The position numbers and the translations under genes were made by a program. Positions 10,090 to 18,373 of a DNA stretch of 64,000 nt are shown here, in pieces. Source of the stretch: Permianibacter aggregans. Its GTDB lineage: Bacteria > Pseudomonadota > Gammaproteobacteria > Enterobacterales > Permianibacteraceae. Numbering within the stretch: position 1 is the stretch's first letter; every line of letters begins with the position of its first letter. Location of the stretch: assembly GCF_009756665.1 (NCBI RefSeq), contig NZ_CP037953.1, positions 62,001-126,000 of the forward strand, in the 5' to 3' direction. The notes beneath the pieces are model-generated. The model did no database searches, was not told the DNA's origin, and saw only the letters and a list, made by a program, of their open reading frames with translations.

Positions 10090-10803
10090 TCAGCTGAGTA
10101 TCGCTTTACTAAACACCGCTAACGCGAAACCAAATACGGCACCCAGTGCGGGCGTCCAATGTCGATTCAGCTTCGCTTGAGGAGCGATGTCTTGAAACAC
10201 CAAGTACATAATCCCGCCAGAGGCAAACAGCATTACGGCGCCTAGCCAGGTAACTTGATCCGCCAAAAAATAGAAGCCCAGTACTGCAGAAATGGGGCCA
10301 CACAGCGCCGCAAGGCTTAGCAACCAGAGTGCATGTGACGACTTACACTGAGTACGGCAAAGTACTTCTCGGTATGCGTTAAACCCCTCAGGCAGATTTT
10401 GGACACCAATCATCAGAGCTAAAATAGGTACGGTCTTCGGTGAAATCGCCGCCAATCCCCCCAGCGCCAATGACTCTGGAACAAAGTCCAGAAGCATTGC
10501 CATCATTTGCGGTGCCTCGTGAGCACGTCTTGCTAAATTCCGCTCAAAGAGAAAGAAGAAAACTCCCCCTATAATTATTGGTATTACCGACCACGTAGGA
10601 TGGTCGAAGGCATGCATACCTTCTGGCACCAGGATCATGGTGATGGCACCGAGCAGTACGCCTCCGGCCATAGCCAAAACAAAATGCCGCGTTTCATTGA
10701 TTAACCATCTTGGTAGTACTTTTTCATGGGCAGCTAGCCACCCTCCCAGTGGTAGCGCTAGTCCTGAAAACAGAGAAATCAAAAATATTGTCCCAACCGG
10801 CAT
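10090..10803 (-). CDS. ZIP-family metal transporter, divergent
   Basis: I choose the ATG at 10803 (237 residues) over an upstream in-frame start at 10911, because the hydrophobic protein begins there. There are about eight membrane helices. Two ZIP signature-like segments are present, DFVPESLALGG and GVQNLPEGFNAY. In well-studied ZIP proteins these positions usually read HNxPEG; here the His is replaced by Asp in the first and Gln in the second, so metal specificity or even transport may differ. It is divergent from an AraC-type gene, which may regulate it. Confidence 0.8.
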   Translation of the reverse strand: MPVGTIFLISLFSGLALPLGGWLAAHEKVLPRWLINETRHFVLAMAGGVLLGAITMILVPEGMHAFDHPTWSVIPIIIGGVFFFLFERNLARRAHEAPQMMAMLLDFVPESLALGGLAAISPKTVPILALMIGVQNLPEGFNAYREVLCRTQCKSSHALWLLSLAALCGPISAVLGFYFLADQVTWLGAVMLFASGGIMYLVFQDIAPQAKLNRHWTPALGAVFGFALAVFSKAILS

Positions 10804-10903
10804 ATCACCATCCGAATAGCATTGAAAACGGGCGTGTTGTCGTAAAAATCTAGCACACGATTTGCCACAATTGGATAATGTCTTGTTTTCGCGAGCTCCC
10901 CAG

Positions 10904-11659
10904 ATGGTCAATGCAATGCTTAATCGGTTATCAAAAGTGTCATGGCTCGGTGAAGTCGCCCTTTCCGTAGGATGCGGCGCATTTGTTGGACGGTCTGGAG
11001 ATAATCAACCGCATCGACACTGGGCTCATCAGGTCGTCATTGGTCTTGACCGAAAAATTCAAGTGGCGACAAAATCCGGCCATTTCGAGGCACAAGGTTT
11101 CTGGATACCTGCAGGTGTTCGACATCAACTGATGTATGCGCCGGTCTTGTCCATTTATCTCGATCCTGCTGGCCACAATTGGCCTTGCCCATCGAATCCC
11201 GTTTGTGATTCCAAGCAAGGAGTAATCCCGCTGGATGACTCGATACGTGAATCATATCTGGAGGTCTTTACCGGATCAGGACCGCTTACCGAAACACTAA
11301 ATCAGTTCCGAAATCGATTCATGACTTCCGCAGAATGCCCAAAACTGAAATGCGTATTAAAGGAATTGCATGAAGGCTCAACGCTAGGGCTTGATGTTTC
11401 GCGAAAGACTCTTGCCGATCTAACAAAGCTATCACCAAGTCGTTTCTCACATTGGTTTTCAGAACAGACAGGACTTCCGCTTCGGAGCTATAAGAAGTGG
11501 CTGAAAATGTTGAGCGCATTAAAATTTAGTCAGGAGATGCCTTTGACGGACGCCGCGGTGATAGCGGGTTTTGCCGATAAGGCTCACTTTTGCCGCGCCG
11601 TTCAAGATGCCTTTGGTGTAACACCCGCCACCATAGCGAACCTATTATCAGAAAAGTAG
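10904..11659 (+). CDS. AraC-family transcriptional regulator
   Basis: About 251 residues from the ATG at 10904; a TTG at 10862 would add 14 residues. The N-terminal half has a cupin-like sensor with QPHRHWAHQ. The C-terminal about 100 residues hold the two AraC helix-turn-helix motifs: the first around KTLADLTKLSPSRFS, the second around DAAVIAGFADKAHFCRAV, followed by FGVTPATI. It is divergent from the ZIP transporter gene with about 100 bases between them, so it may control that gene. The ligand is unknown. Confidence 0.87.
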   Translation: MVNAMLNRLSKVSWLGEVALSVGCGAFVGRSGDNQPHRHWAHQVVIGLDRKIQVATKSGHFEAQGFWIPAGVRHQLMYAPVLSIYLDPAGHNWPCPSNPVCDSKQGVIPLDDSIRESYLEVFTGSGPLTETLNQFRNRFMTSAECPKLKCVLKELHEGSTLGLDVSRKTLADLTKLSPSRFSHWFSEQTGLPLRSYKKWLKMLSALKFSQEMPLTDAAVIAGFADKAHFCRAVQDAFGVTPATIANLLSEK

Positions 11660-11783
11660 CTGTTTCGTTCAATTCACAGGTTCAGCGCTTGCATATGCTA
11701 GCGAACTTGCGCGGCTTGAGAGATTGTGAATGATTTCCTTACCTACACTGATCAAAATATTGTAGCTCCCCGCATTCCTCATA

Positions 11784-12593
11784 TTGGGCAATGGAACGGC
11801 GGTATACATTGTAGTCTCGGAACACTCACGTTGGTGGTTAGCCTTGCTTGTAACCGTACTAATCATCATCTCTTTCCTTGCGGAGCGAGTGGCGCCATAT
11901 AATAAGATGTTTAATATTGCCCAAAATGACACCAAACGGGATTGTCTTCACGCAGTCGTTAATGAGTCACTAACACTTCTTGGGTTGTTGCTACTACCCT
12001 TCCTTGAAGGCGTTATAACGGTAATTGATTTATGGCCCGACAAATGGCCATTGACAATCCAGCTGTTGCTGGCAATAGTGATTGCCGACACTGGCATTAC
12101 GTTGATGCATTACGCAAGCCACCATTATTCAATCCTCTGGCGTTTTCATGCAGTACATCATAGCGTTAAACGCATGTATGGCTTTAATGGCTTGATGAAA
12201 CACCCCATTCATCAATTACTGGAAACGGGGGCAGGTGTTATCCCCCTGCTGCTGATTGGGGTTTCCGTTGACATTCTAGCCGTTCTTGCGGTTGCAGTAG
12301 TCATTCAACTGCTTTTACAACACTCCAACGTAAATTACTTTTATCGTCCCTTTCATCGTATTCTCGCGCTGAATGTTGTGCACCGACTTCATCACCTCAA
12401 TACAAAAGAAGGTAACGTAAATTTCGGTCTATTTACGACACTGATGGATCGAGTTTTAGGCTCCGCACGCATTGAGTTGCGCGACCGAATTTCCATGTCA
12501 GATATAGGAATCGCAACGCAGCCAAATTATCCGGTCAATTATCTTGAACAGCTAACACAACCATTCGCGCGCGAAGGTGCCTTGGATAGTTAG
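11784..12593 (+). CDS. Sterol desaturase / fatty acid hydroxylase family membrane protein, start uncertain
   Basis: 269 residues from a TTG. Membrane helices surround three di-iron histidine clusters: HYASHH (109-114), HAVHH (122-126) and HRLHH (about 205-209). This is the pattern of the sterol desaturase/fatty acid hydroxylase superfamily, which hydroxylates or desaturates lipids with O2. The natural start is doubtful. The homologous-looking frame continues upstream to an ATG at 11730 but is broken by an in-frame TAG at 11763-11765. Either translation begins at the TTG or the gene is damaged near its 5' end. The substrate is unknown. Confidence 0.78.
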   Translation: MGNGTAVYIVVSEHSRWWLALLVTVLIIISFLAERVAPYNKMFNIAQNDTKRDCLHAVVNESLTLLGLLLLPFLEGVITVIDLWPDKWPLTIQLLLAIVIADTGITLMHYASHHYSILWRFHAVHHSVKRMYGFNGLMKHPIHQLLETGAGVIPLLLIGVSVDILAVLAVAVVIQLLLQHSNVNYFYRPFHRILALNVVHRLHHLNTKEGNVNFGLFTTLMDRVLGSARIELRDRISMSDIGIATQPNYPVNYLEQLTQPFAREGALDS

Positions 12594-12596
12594 TCA

Positions 12597-12740
12597 TTGT
12601 TCGACTTGCATGACCTTCTGGCTATTCTCTTACCGACTCCATTGCTGCTCGCACAAAGCGTTTATGTCATCGGGGACTGCCCAGTCCTCATCTCAAATTT
12701 GTTCAGCATGCTCAACCGCGCAAACAACAAAGCCGCGTGA
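12597..12740 (+). CDS. Possible small hydrophobic protein
   Basis: A 47-residue open frame from TTG at 12597 directly behind the desaturase gene. The first 35 residues are hydrophobic (LLAILLPTPLLLAQSVYVIG) and could span the membrane. Its TGA overlaps the GTG of the next small frame (GTGA), as in translationally coupled genes. I do not recognise it. It could be a real small gene, or it could be the first part of one gene split by a frameshift. Confidence 0.3.
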   Translation: MFDLHDLLAILLPTPLLLAQSVYVIGDCPVLISNLFSMLNRANNKAA

Positions 12741-12889
12741 CTGTTATCAGCTTGTCAGAGAAGACGATTGATGAGACACTATTGACTAGGCTGAGTGCCA
12801 GCCGCCCACATTGGGAGTCGAGTAAGCTCGATTGGAAAGCCTTAATTGGCAGCATCATGACTTCGTTGATTGTCCATGTATTGCATTGA
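12737..12889 (+). CDS. Possible small protein of unknown function
   Basis: A 50-residue open frame from GTG at 12737 that overlaps the preceding small frame by four bases. The composition is protein-like (for example LTRLSASRPHWESSKLDWKA) with a short hydrophobic end. It may be a small gene or the remainder of a frameshifted gene. The stretch 12594-12962 holds nothing else I can support. Confidence 0.3.
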   Translation: MTVISLSEKTIDETLLTRLSASRPHWESSKLDWKALIGSIMTSLIVHVLH

Positions 12890-12962
12890 CAATGCCGCCT
12901 CGAAGCCACGCCCAATGGTGTCTCAACGTTACCTTTTCAGGTGGGCGGTAGAGGATCATGCA

Positions 12963-13916
12963 ATGTCTACTCTCGATCAAAACCTTGTTCAGTCAGTGAA
13001 AAAACGTGCTCGCCGCTTGAGTAAGGAAAACGGACTCTCTCATGCGCAGTGCCTGGAAATGGTCGCACGCACAAACGGGTTCTCGTCTTGGTCAGCGATG
13101 GCCAGATCTCTATCAACAGGCAATCCTAAGTTTGTCGAACCATCCGCGATAAAGTTTCCTGACATAGATCTGACCTTTACACCGGGCTCGGTGGGCCTAC
13201 TTCTCGATCTCGCTCCCATCGGTACGGGAATGGGCGTTATGCGGGCAATAAACGCCATAGCTCACCTCCGTCCACGTGCCATTGATTTCATCGACCCGAT
13301 GCACTGGCTACCATCCGAAACCTGTAAACCCCTGCACTGTCTGACCGCTTGCAATATTGCATTCCGAGTGTTCCGTTCTCATCGGCAACGCGAACGAAAC
13401 GAGTTGGCGTTAAAACAGGGCATTGAAGGTTTGGGTTCGTTGGGATATCCCGACCGTTGGCGATGGGAAGCCATGGTACTTGACGAGGATATCGACGCTC
13501 CAGGGATTCGCATGGATTTCGCCCGACCAGCAATGTTTACTGAGTCTTACGATGTCCAGCCGCAATATTCTCGACGCGTTGCAGTCGTTGATATGCGAGA
13601 CATTGACTCAGCCAACTTGCTGCATGGAGTGCTATGTCGCATTGCCATGGGGCGTTATCCCGAAGTGCACTTTATTGACCCGAAACACCTGGTCGGCGGT
13701 GACGTCATGATGAATTTTGGTGTAGCGGCTGTACTCTCAGGCGCAGAGCTCTTCGCGTACGAATCGGAAGCTCACCGTCAGCAGCAACAGGCATTTGCCG
13801 AGCATCGGCGATTCCCAGAGGACTATGTCGTGCGTGAGCGAGCGCGAATTCTCCCCAGGGTTGTTGCGCCGATGTTTGGTGGACGTTTTCGTGCTGAAGT
13901 AATTGGTTTGTCTTGA
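12963..13916 (+). CDS. Hypothetical protein with a short N-terminal helical module
   Basis: 317 residues from the ATG at 12963, which is preceded by an AGAGGA site; an earlier in-frame ATG at 12870 lacks such a site. The first 50 residues (for example SVKKRARRLSKENGLSHAQ) form a basic helical module of a kind I have seen at the start of plasmid and island-borne hypothetical proteins, where it is followed by a phrase like NGFSSWSAM. The remaining about 260 residues show no motif I can name, no signal peptide and no membrane helix, so the protein is probably cytoplasmic. Confidence 0.75.
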   Translation: MSTLDQNLVQSVKKRARRLSKENGLSHAQCLEMVARTNGFSSWSAMARSLSTGNPKFVEPSAIKFPDIDLTFTPGSVGLLLDLAPIGTGMGVMRAINAIAHLRPRAIDFIDPMHWLPSETCKPLHCLTACNIAFRVFRSHRQRERNELALKQGIEGLGSLGYPDRWRWEAMVLDEDIDAPGIRMDFARPAMFTESYDVQPQYSRRVAVVDMRDIDSANLLHGVLCRIAMGRYPEVHFIDPKHLVGGDVMMNFGVAAVLSGAELFAYESEAHRQQQQAFAEHRRFPEDYVVRERARILPRVVAPMFGGRFRAEVIGLS

Positions 13917-14024
13917 GTTACGCGCGACTAAAGTGCGTGCCGTCGATGGATACCATTGAAGACGCCAGGGATGGCGAACCCTCGCATTGGATTTGTATGA
14001 AACATTCGAACCAGCAAATCGCCC

Positions 14025-14795
14025 TCACTTTTCGAGTTGGCGTTTTGCTGGCCTGGACGGTTTTCGTTGGCCTTTTTCCGACTTAGCGCCGTTAGCGTTT
14101 GCTTGCGACGTCTCAACGTTCAGGCGTTTTTCCAGTTTTTCGTAGCGATCTGTGGTCTTACGAAGCAAAACGCGTGCTTCATCCAATTGTTTTAGCCAGC
14201 GTGCTAACTCAATCTCATATCGTTCACGCTCTGCTATCACTAGCTTTGCGTGCTCCGCAGATTCCTGGGCCAGTTTTTGCTGCAACGTTTTGATTTGCTC
14301 CTGACAAGCCGTCAGCGCTTCTTGTTTGGCTTCCGCTAATCCCATCACGTGCTGATGCTCGACTTGAAGGCGGGCCAACGCTTCTTTACAGCCTACTAGT
14401 TCTGTTGCTAACGCCTGCTCACGTTGTTGATGCACGGCTAGCTGCGTGGTCAGTGCTTGCAACTGACCTTCTTTCAGCTGTTCACCTTCTTTGACCGACT
14501 GCTCCCGTAACTCCAGCTGCTCCCGCTCATGGTTCAACGCTAATCGTGCTTGTGTCCCTGCGGTACGCCACATGGCCTCGACAAGGGAAACCATCTGCGG
14601 AGGCAAATCCATCAATGAGAACTCCGGTTCACTGACCGCTTCGTCGCGCCACCGTTGAAGAAATTTCAATAGGGTGGTGCGACTACCTCGACCCAGCTGT
14701 TCTCGAACCCGATCTACCGTGACGGTCTGTCGCTGCGCAAACAATTGCCGCGCGACAACGAGAAACTCTTCGTAACTCACACCAATACGCCCCAT
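14025..14795 (-). CDS. KfrA-like DNA-binding coiled-coil protein (possible TnpT-like auxiliary)
   Basis: 256 residues. The N-terminal about 60 residues form a KfrA_N-type DNA-binding domain (VTVDRVREQLGRGSRTTLLK), followed by a long coiled coil rich in Glu, Gln and Leu (about 95-235) and a basic tail. KfrA proteins autoregulate by binding palindromes in their own promoter. A divergent recombinase gene 152 bases away recalls the tnpT/tnpS pair of Tn4651-type Tn3 elements, in which the coiled-coil protein assists cointegrate resolution. That parallel is inference from arrangement and domain type. Confidence 0.8.
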   Translation of the reverse strand: MGRIGVSYEEFLVVARQLFAQRQTVTVDRVREQLGRGSRTTLLKFLQRWRDEAVSEPEFSLMDLPPQMVSLVEAMWRTAGTQARLALNHEREQLELREQSVKEGEQLKEGQLQALTTQLAVHQQREQALATELVGCKEALARLQVEHQHVMGLAEAKQEALTACQEQIKTLQQKLAQESAEHAKLVIAERERYEIELARWLKQLDEARVLLRKTTDRYEKLEKRLNVETSQANANGAKSEKGQRKPSRPAKRQLEK

Positions 14796-14826
14796 AAAAC
14801 GTCCACCAGGTGACTTTCCGATTATT

Positions 14827-14906
14827 CATACTTTATCATGTTACGTATTCCGTAATTTATAGTATGTTTTAAGTATAAAATTCATGATTATCGTGCTTAT
14901 CATGAA
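14827..14906. promoter_or_regulatory. Nested palindromes between the divergent kfrA-like and recombinase genes
   Basis: Two palindromic blocks lie in the 152-base gap. At 14827-14866, CATACT and AGTATG enclose an inner TTACG-N5-CGTAA. At 14881-14906, 8-base arms TTCATGAT and ATCATGAA flank a 10-base centre. They could be operators for the KfrA-like protein or the core recombination site of the recombinase, as rst is in Tn4651. The local DNA is AT-rich, as expected for both. Confidence 0.6.
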
Positions 14907-14947
14907 TTTGCTAGGATTACGGCAGCTACGCGGCATCGGAGTAAAAA

Positions 14948-16099
14948 ATGGCGAGAAAAATGACTTTGCAGAGCATGGCTCCGGTGCCATTGGAGCAATT
15001 GCACCAGCCCGATGCGTTTTTGGATGGTTCTACTGGAATCAATCGAGGCGAAGGTCATTGTCAACTCGGCGCAACGGACGACTTGTCAGCAGTGCACGCC
15101 TGGTTAAACGAATTTGTAGACTCTCCACAAACGCTACGTAGTTACCGCAAAGAAGCCGAAAGGTTGTTGCTTTGGTGTTGGCTTGAGCGGGGAAAAGCCT
15201 TATCGGATCTGCAGCGCGAAGACTTGCAGCGGTACCAGCAGTTCTTGCAAAGTCCGCTGCCGCAAGAGCGTTGGTGTGGGCCAAGAGCACCGCGTCATTC
15301 TCCGGAATGGCGACCGTTTCAGGCCCCAGTCAGCGCAGCAAGCCAAGCGCAAGCCCTGAACATTCTGAATAGTTTGTTCACGTATTTGGTGACAGCAGGT
15401 TACCTTGCCGGCAATCCGATGGGTCTGGCGCGAAGAAGAGTCAAAGGCGTCAATAGGTCGACACCGGAGGCCGTGTCGCGCTACTTGGATCATGCGCTAT
15501 GGCAATTGGTGTGGAAACATATTGAAGGCCTGCCAACAACTTCGGTGCGTGAACGCGACCGCGCTGAGCGTTTGCGGTATTTGTTCAGCTTGCTTTATCA
15601 CCTCGGGCCGCGAGTCAGTGAGTTGGCGACACATAACATGGGTAGCCTTCGTGAGGTTCGGGGCCGATGGTGGTGGTTCGTAGTGGGCAAAGGAAACAAG
15701 CCTGCAAAAGTACCGGTGTCGCCAGCTTGCATGCTGGCAGTGAGGCGCTTTCGTACATACTTAGGGTGGTCACCAGAACCGACAATGGATGACGAAAAAC
15801 CGTTGATGCCAAGTCAGAAAGGGACGAGATCGGTATCGGCGAATATGATTTATCGCTTGGTCAAAGAGCTATTCATTGAAGTCGCGGAAGTCATTGAGTC
15901 AAATCAGCCTGATTATGCCCGTACACTTCGGCGAGCATCGACGCATTGGATGCGCCATACTGCGATTACGCATCTCGCTGACAAACAAATCGACATTCGC
16001 TTTGTGAACAAAACCGCTAGGCATGAGAAACTCGAGACCACCGCGATTTACCTGCATGCCGAAGATGATGCCTGGCATGATGCAGTGTCTAGGGACTGA
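14948..16099 (+). CDS. Tyrosine recombinase / integrase (possible TnpS-like)
   Basis: 383 residues from an ATG with a GGAG site 6 bases upstream. The N-terminal SAM-like DNA-binding domain is about residues 45-165. The catalytic domain follows, with the first catalytic Arg in LGPRVSEL, then MRHTAITHL (H-x-x-R type box) and the nucleophile region TTAIYLHAED with the Tyr. It would cut and join DNA at specific sites. It is the last intact gene before a truncated GGDEF gene, so it probably moved the accessory region into place or resolves a transposition intermediate. Confidence 0.9.
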   Translation: MARKMTLQSMAPVPLEQLHQPDAFLDGSTGINRGEGHCQLGATDDLSAVHAWLNEFVDSPQTLRSYRKEAERLLLWCWLERGKALSDLQREDLQRYQQFLQSPLPQERWCGPRAPRHSPEWRPFQAPVSAASQAQALNILNSLFTYLVTAGYLAGNPMGLARRRVKGVNRSTPEAVSRYLDHALWQLVWKHIEGLPTTSVRERDRAERLRYLFSLLYHLGPRVSELATHNMGSLREVRGRWWWFVVGKGNKPAKVPVSPACMLAVRRFRTYLGWSPEPTMDDEKPLMPSQKGTRSVSANMIYRLVKELFIEVAEVIESNQPDYARTLRRASTHWMRHTAITHLADKQIDIRFVNKTARHEKLETTAIYLHAEDDAWHDAVSRD

Positions 16100-16195
16100 G
16101 TCTCACCAAACCGTCCTGCGATCAAGCAAGAAACTCAATTAAAATCAGACTGTTATGCTGGCTTTTGGCGAAAATTTCCAGCATCCCGGCCAACC

Positions 16196-16562
16196 CTCTT
16201 CAAGAGCTACAACGACAGCTTTGGTCACCCCGCTGGCGATGAAGTATTGCGAAAGTTGGCAGAGATCATTCAGCGCGCGGTCCGCACTTATGATTTTCTC
16301 GCACGTTATGGCGGCGAGGAATTTGTGATCATCATGCCTGGCACGTCGCATGATGGTGCGTTGGTGGTTGCCGAGCGCGTTCGACGCTCGGTGCAGGCAG
16401 CATCTTGGCCAAACCGACAGTGTCGGTGTGGCGCTGATTGAGGCGGATATCACGACGACCTCACAGTTGCTGGAACGTGCTGATAAAGCGCTTTATCAAT
16501 CAAAGACAACGGGGCGAAATCGCGTGACATTCTGGCATGAAATGCAACCAGAAAATCAGTGA
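16196..16562 (+). pseudogene. GGDEF-domain gene remnant, 5' truncated and frameshifted
   Basis: From 16196 the frame reads as the middle of a GGDEF domain (LFKSYNDSFGHPAGDEVL, then RYGGEEFVIIMP). Around 16405-16425 the frame breaks; the typical domain end (SVGVALIEAD, then RADKALYQSKTTGRNRV) continues in another frame to the TGA at 16560-16562. The residues expected just before FKSYND are absent, and the homology starts abruptly about 95 bases after the recombinase gene. I read this as the right-hand target gene fragment of the mobile region; the 5' part should lie beyond the left end of the window. Confidence 0.8.
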
Positions 16563-16742
16563 AAACATAGCGAAAAACCTGCGCGCAAGCAATCCATACC
16601 TTCCCAACGAGATCGCTATCAGCCTCGGCATCGAGGTGCTCCGCGGAGGATTTCGACATGTTTTATTACAGATTTTGAAAAGCGGCCCTAAGCTGTCGCG
16701 CTAGTATGCGTCTGTTCAGAAACAGAAAAACGGAGAGGTGGG

Positions 16743-17924
16743 ATGAGTTTTTCGAGAACAGCGATGTGGAAAATCAGCGCTGCGTTGTTGATTCAAGCTG
16801 TCAGTCACAGCGCCTTGGCCAGGAAAGCTGCAACGGAGTTCGACACCGTCATTATCAATGGTGTTCCCGATGTTCAGATACGCCATGCGGATACGGCGCA
16901 ACTGCAAATGCCCGAGCAAGAGAAGCTTGCACAATTATTAAACGCAGAAATTGCTGATGGTGTTTTGACGCTTTCCTGCGAGAAAAACTGCGAATCCCTG
17001 CGTGAGGTGCCAATAGCGATATCGTTGCCGATATTGCGCGCTTTGCATGGCCATAATGGCGGCCGTATTCAGGTACAGTCGGACTTTCCGCTGAACGAAA
17101 AAATGACGTTCAATCTTGGCAACGGCGTCGATATCGATGCAACGAGAGCACCAGCATTGAATGCCTCCGTTCAGATCCGAAACGGCGGCAAGATTCAGCT
17201 AACGGTCTGTGAGCGTTTGCATGCTGAGCTGAACAATGGCGGCGAAGTAATATTCGATGGCGGCGCCGTAGCCGATATCAAGCGTCGCAATGGTGGTGAA
17301 GTGCGCCAGCGCAATGATTCGTCACCGGCCTGCCAACACATTATTGATCGACGTGATCAACGCCGCTATTCCACGGTAACCGTTGGCTCGCAGGAATGGC
17401 TTGCCGAAAATCTTGCCTGGTTACCACGCGTATGCCCTCTGGCAGACAGCGAATGCGGCATCTGGGTTTATGGCCATGACAACGGCGATAGCGCTGCGGC
17501 ACGTCGCACCACGCACTATCAACAATTCGGCGCACTCTACAGCTGGCAAACAGCGCGACAAGCCTGCCCTGAAGGCTGGCACTTACCTAGCGACAAAGAC
17601 TGGCAACAACTTGAAGCGAGCTTAGGTATGCCCGCCGACGAGCTGGAAAAATCGATTTGGCGCGGTCCTCCAATCGCCACAGCGATGAAAGCCGGTGGTG
17701 AAAGTGGTTTACAGGTTCTGCTGGCCGGTTGGCGCAGTGGTGACGGCCGGTTTCTTTTTGCTGGTGAACACGCCAATTTCTGGACGGCGACATCGGCACA
17801 TGAACAACACGCTATCGAACGTTTAATCGGCCGAAGTAAACAACAAATCGGACGCCATACCGGCACAATGAGTTGCGGATTCAGCGTTCGCTGTGTGCGG
17901 GATGTCGCGTCAGCCACACCATAA
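16743..17924 (+). CDS. Secreted GIN-domain / FISUMP-domain fusion protein
   Basis: 393 residues with a signal peptide (cleavage near ALA, residue 26). Residues about 30-200 look like the head GIN (DUF2807) domain: repeated short strands with GG turns such as HNGGRIQV, RNGGKIQL, LNNGGEVIF and RRNGGEV, a beta-solenoid pattern. Residues about 210-390 match the Fibrobacter succinogenes major paralogous (FISUMP) domain, with GSQEWLAENLAW, YSWQTARQACPEGWHLPSD and a C-terminal GFSVRCVRD. It is probably periplasmic or on the cell surface. Function is unknown; a possible adhesin or matrix role is inference. Confidence 0.82.
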   Translation: MSFSRTAMWKISAALLIQAVSHSALARKAATEFDTVIINGVPDVQIRHADTAQLQMPEQEKLAQLLNAEIADGVLTLSCEKNCESLREVPIAISLPILRALHGHNGGRIQVQSDFPLNEKMTFNLGNGVDIDATRAPALNASVQIRNGGKIQLTVCERLHAELNNGGEVIFDGGAVADIKRRNGGEVRQRNDSSPACQHIIDRRDQRRYSTVTVGSQEWLAENLAWLPRVCPLADSECGIWVYGHDNGDSAAARRTTHYQQFGALYSWQTARQACPEGWHLPSDKDWQQLEASLGMPADELEKSIWRGPPIATAMKAGGESGLQVLLAGWRSGDGRFLFAGEHANFWTATSAHEQHAIERLIGRSKQQIGRHTGTMSCGFSVRCVRDVASATP

Positions 17925-17931
17925 CGGACTG

Positions 17932-18282
17932 CTAAATCACTCGTCGAGGCGCCGCTGTGTTCGCATCACCGGTATTCGGCGTGCCCGTCGGCTCCAGCAG
18001 CAGAACGTGGGCTTCTTCTTCAGCAAACGGGCAATGCTCCGCACCTTTTGGCACGATAAATACCTCGCCAGCGGAAAGTGTCACGTCCCCTTCTCTCATC
18101 CGAATCGTGATGCGACCTTGTAACACTAGAAAGAAATCATCGGTGTCGTCATGTTTGTGCCAAAGGAATTCGCCTTTCACCTTGACGACCATCAGATCGT
18201 GACCATTGAACTGCCCTACCACTCTTGGCTGCCAGTATTCAGAGAACGTTGCGAGCTTTTCTGCGAGATTGATTGGCTGCAT
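17932..18282 (-). CDS. Cupin-domain protein
   Basis: 116 residues from the ATG at 18282, which has a GGAG 6 bases upstream; an upstream in-frame start at 18336 lacks one. One small beta-barrel with the metal-binding motif FLWHKHDDTDDFFLVLQG (His, His, Glu/Asp type) and the second motif EVFIVPKGAEHCPFAE. Small cupins of this form bind a metal and are often sugar- or acid-binding enzymes or sensors. The gene converges on the GIN-FISUMP gene with only 7 bases between them. Confidence 0.85.
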   Translation of the reverse strand: MQPINLAEKLATFSEYWQPRVVGQFNGHDLMVVKVKGEFLWHKHDDTDDFFLVLQGRITIRMREGDVTLSAGEVFIVPKGAEHCPFAEEEAHVLLLEPTGTPNTGDANTAAPRRVI

Positions 18283-18373
18283 GACAGGCTCCATTTGATT
18301 AGTAGCGCTTTGGGATTCTTCAGGCTGACACTTCATTCGGCTAATCGCGACGAAACCGCAGCGACAAACATGC

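Noticed and set aside
16743-17924. Possible relation of the FISUMP protein to the mobile region
   Set aside because: It lies beyond the truncated GGDEF gene, so it is outside the element by the boundary argument.
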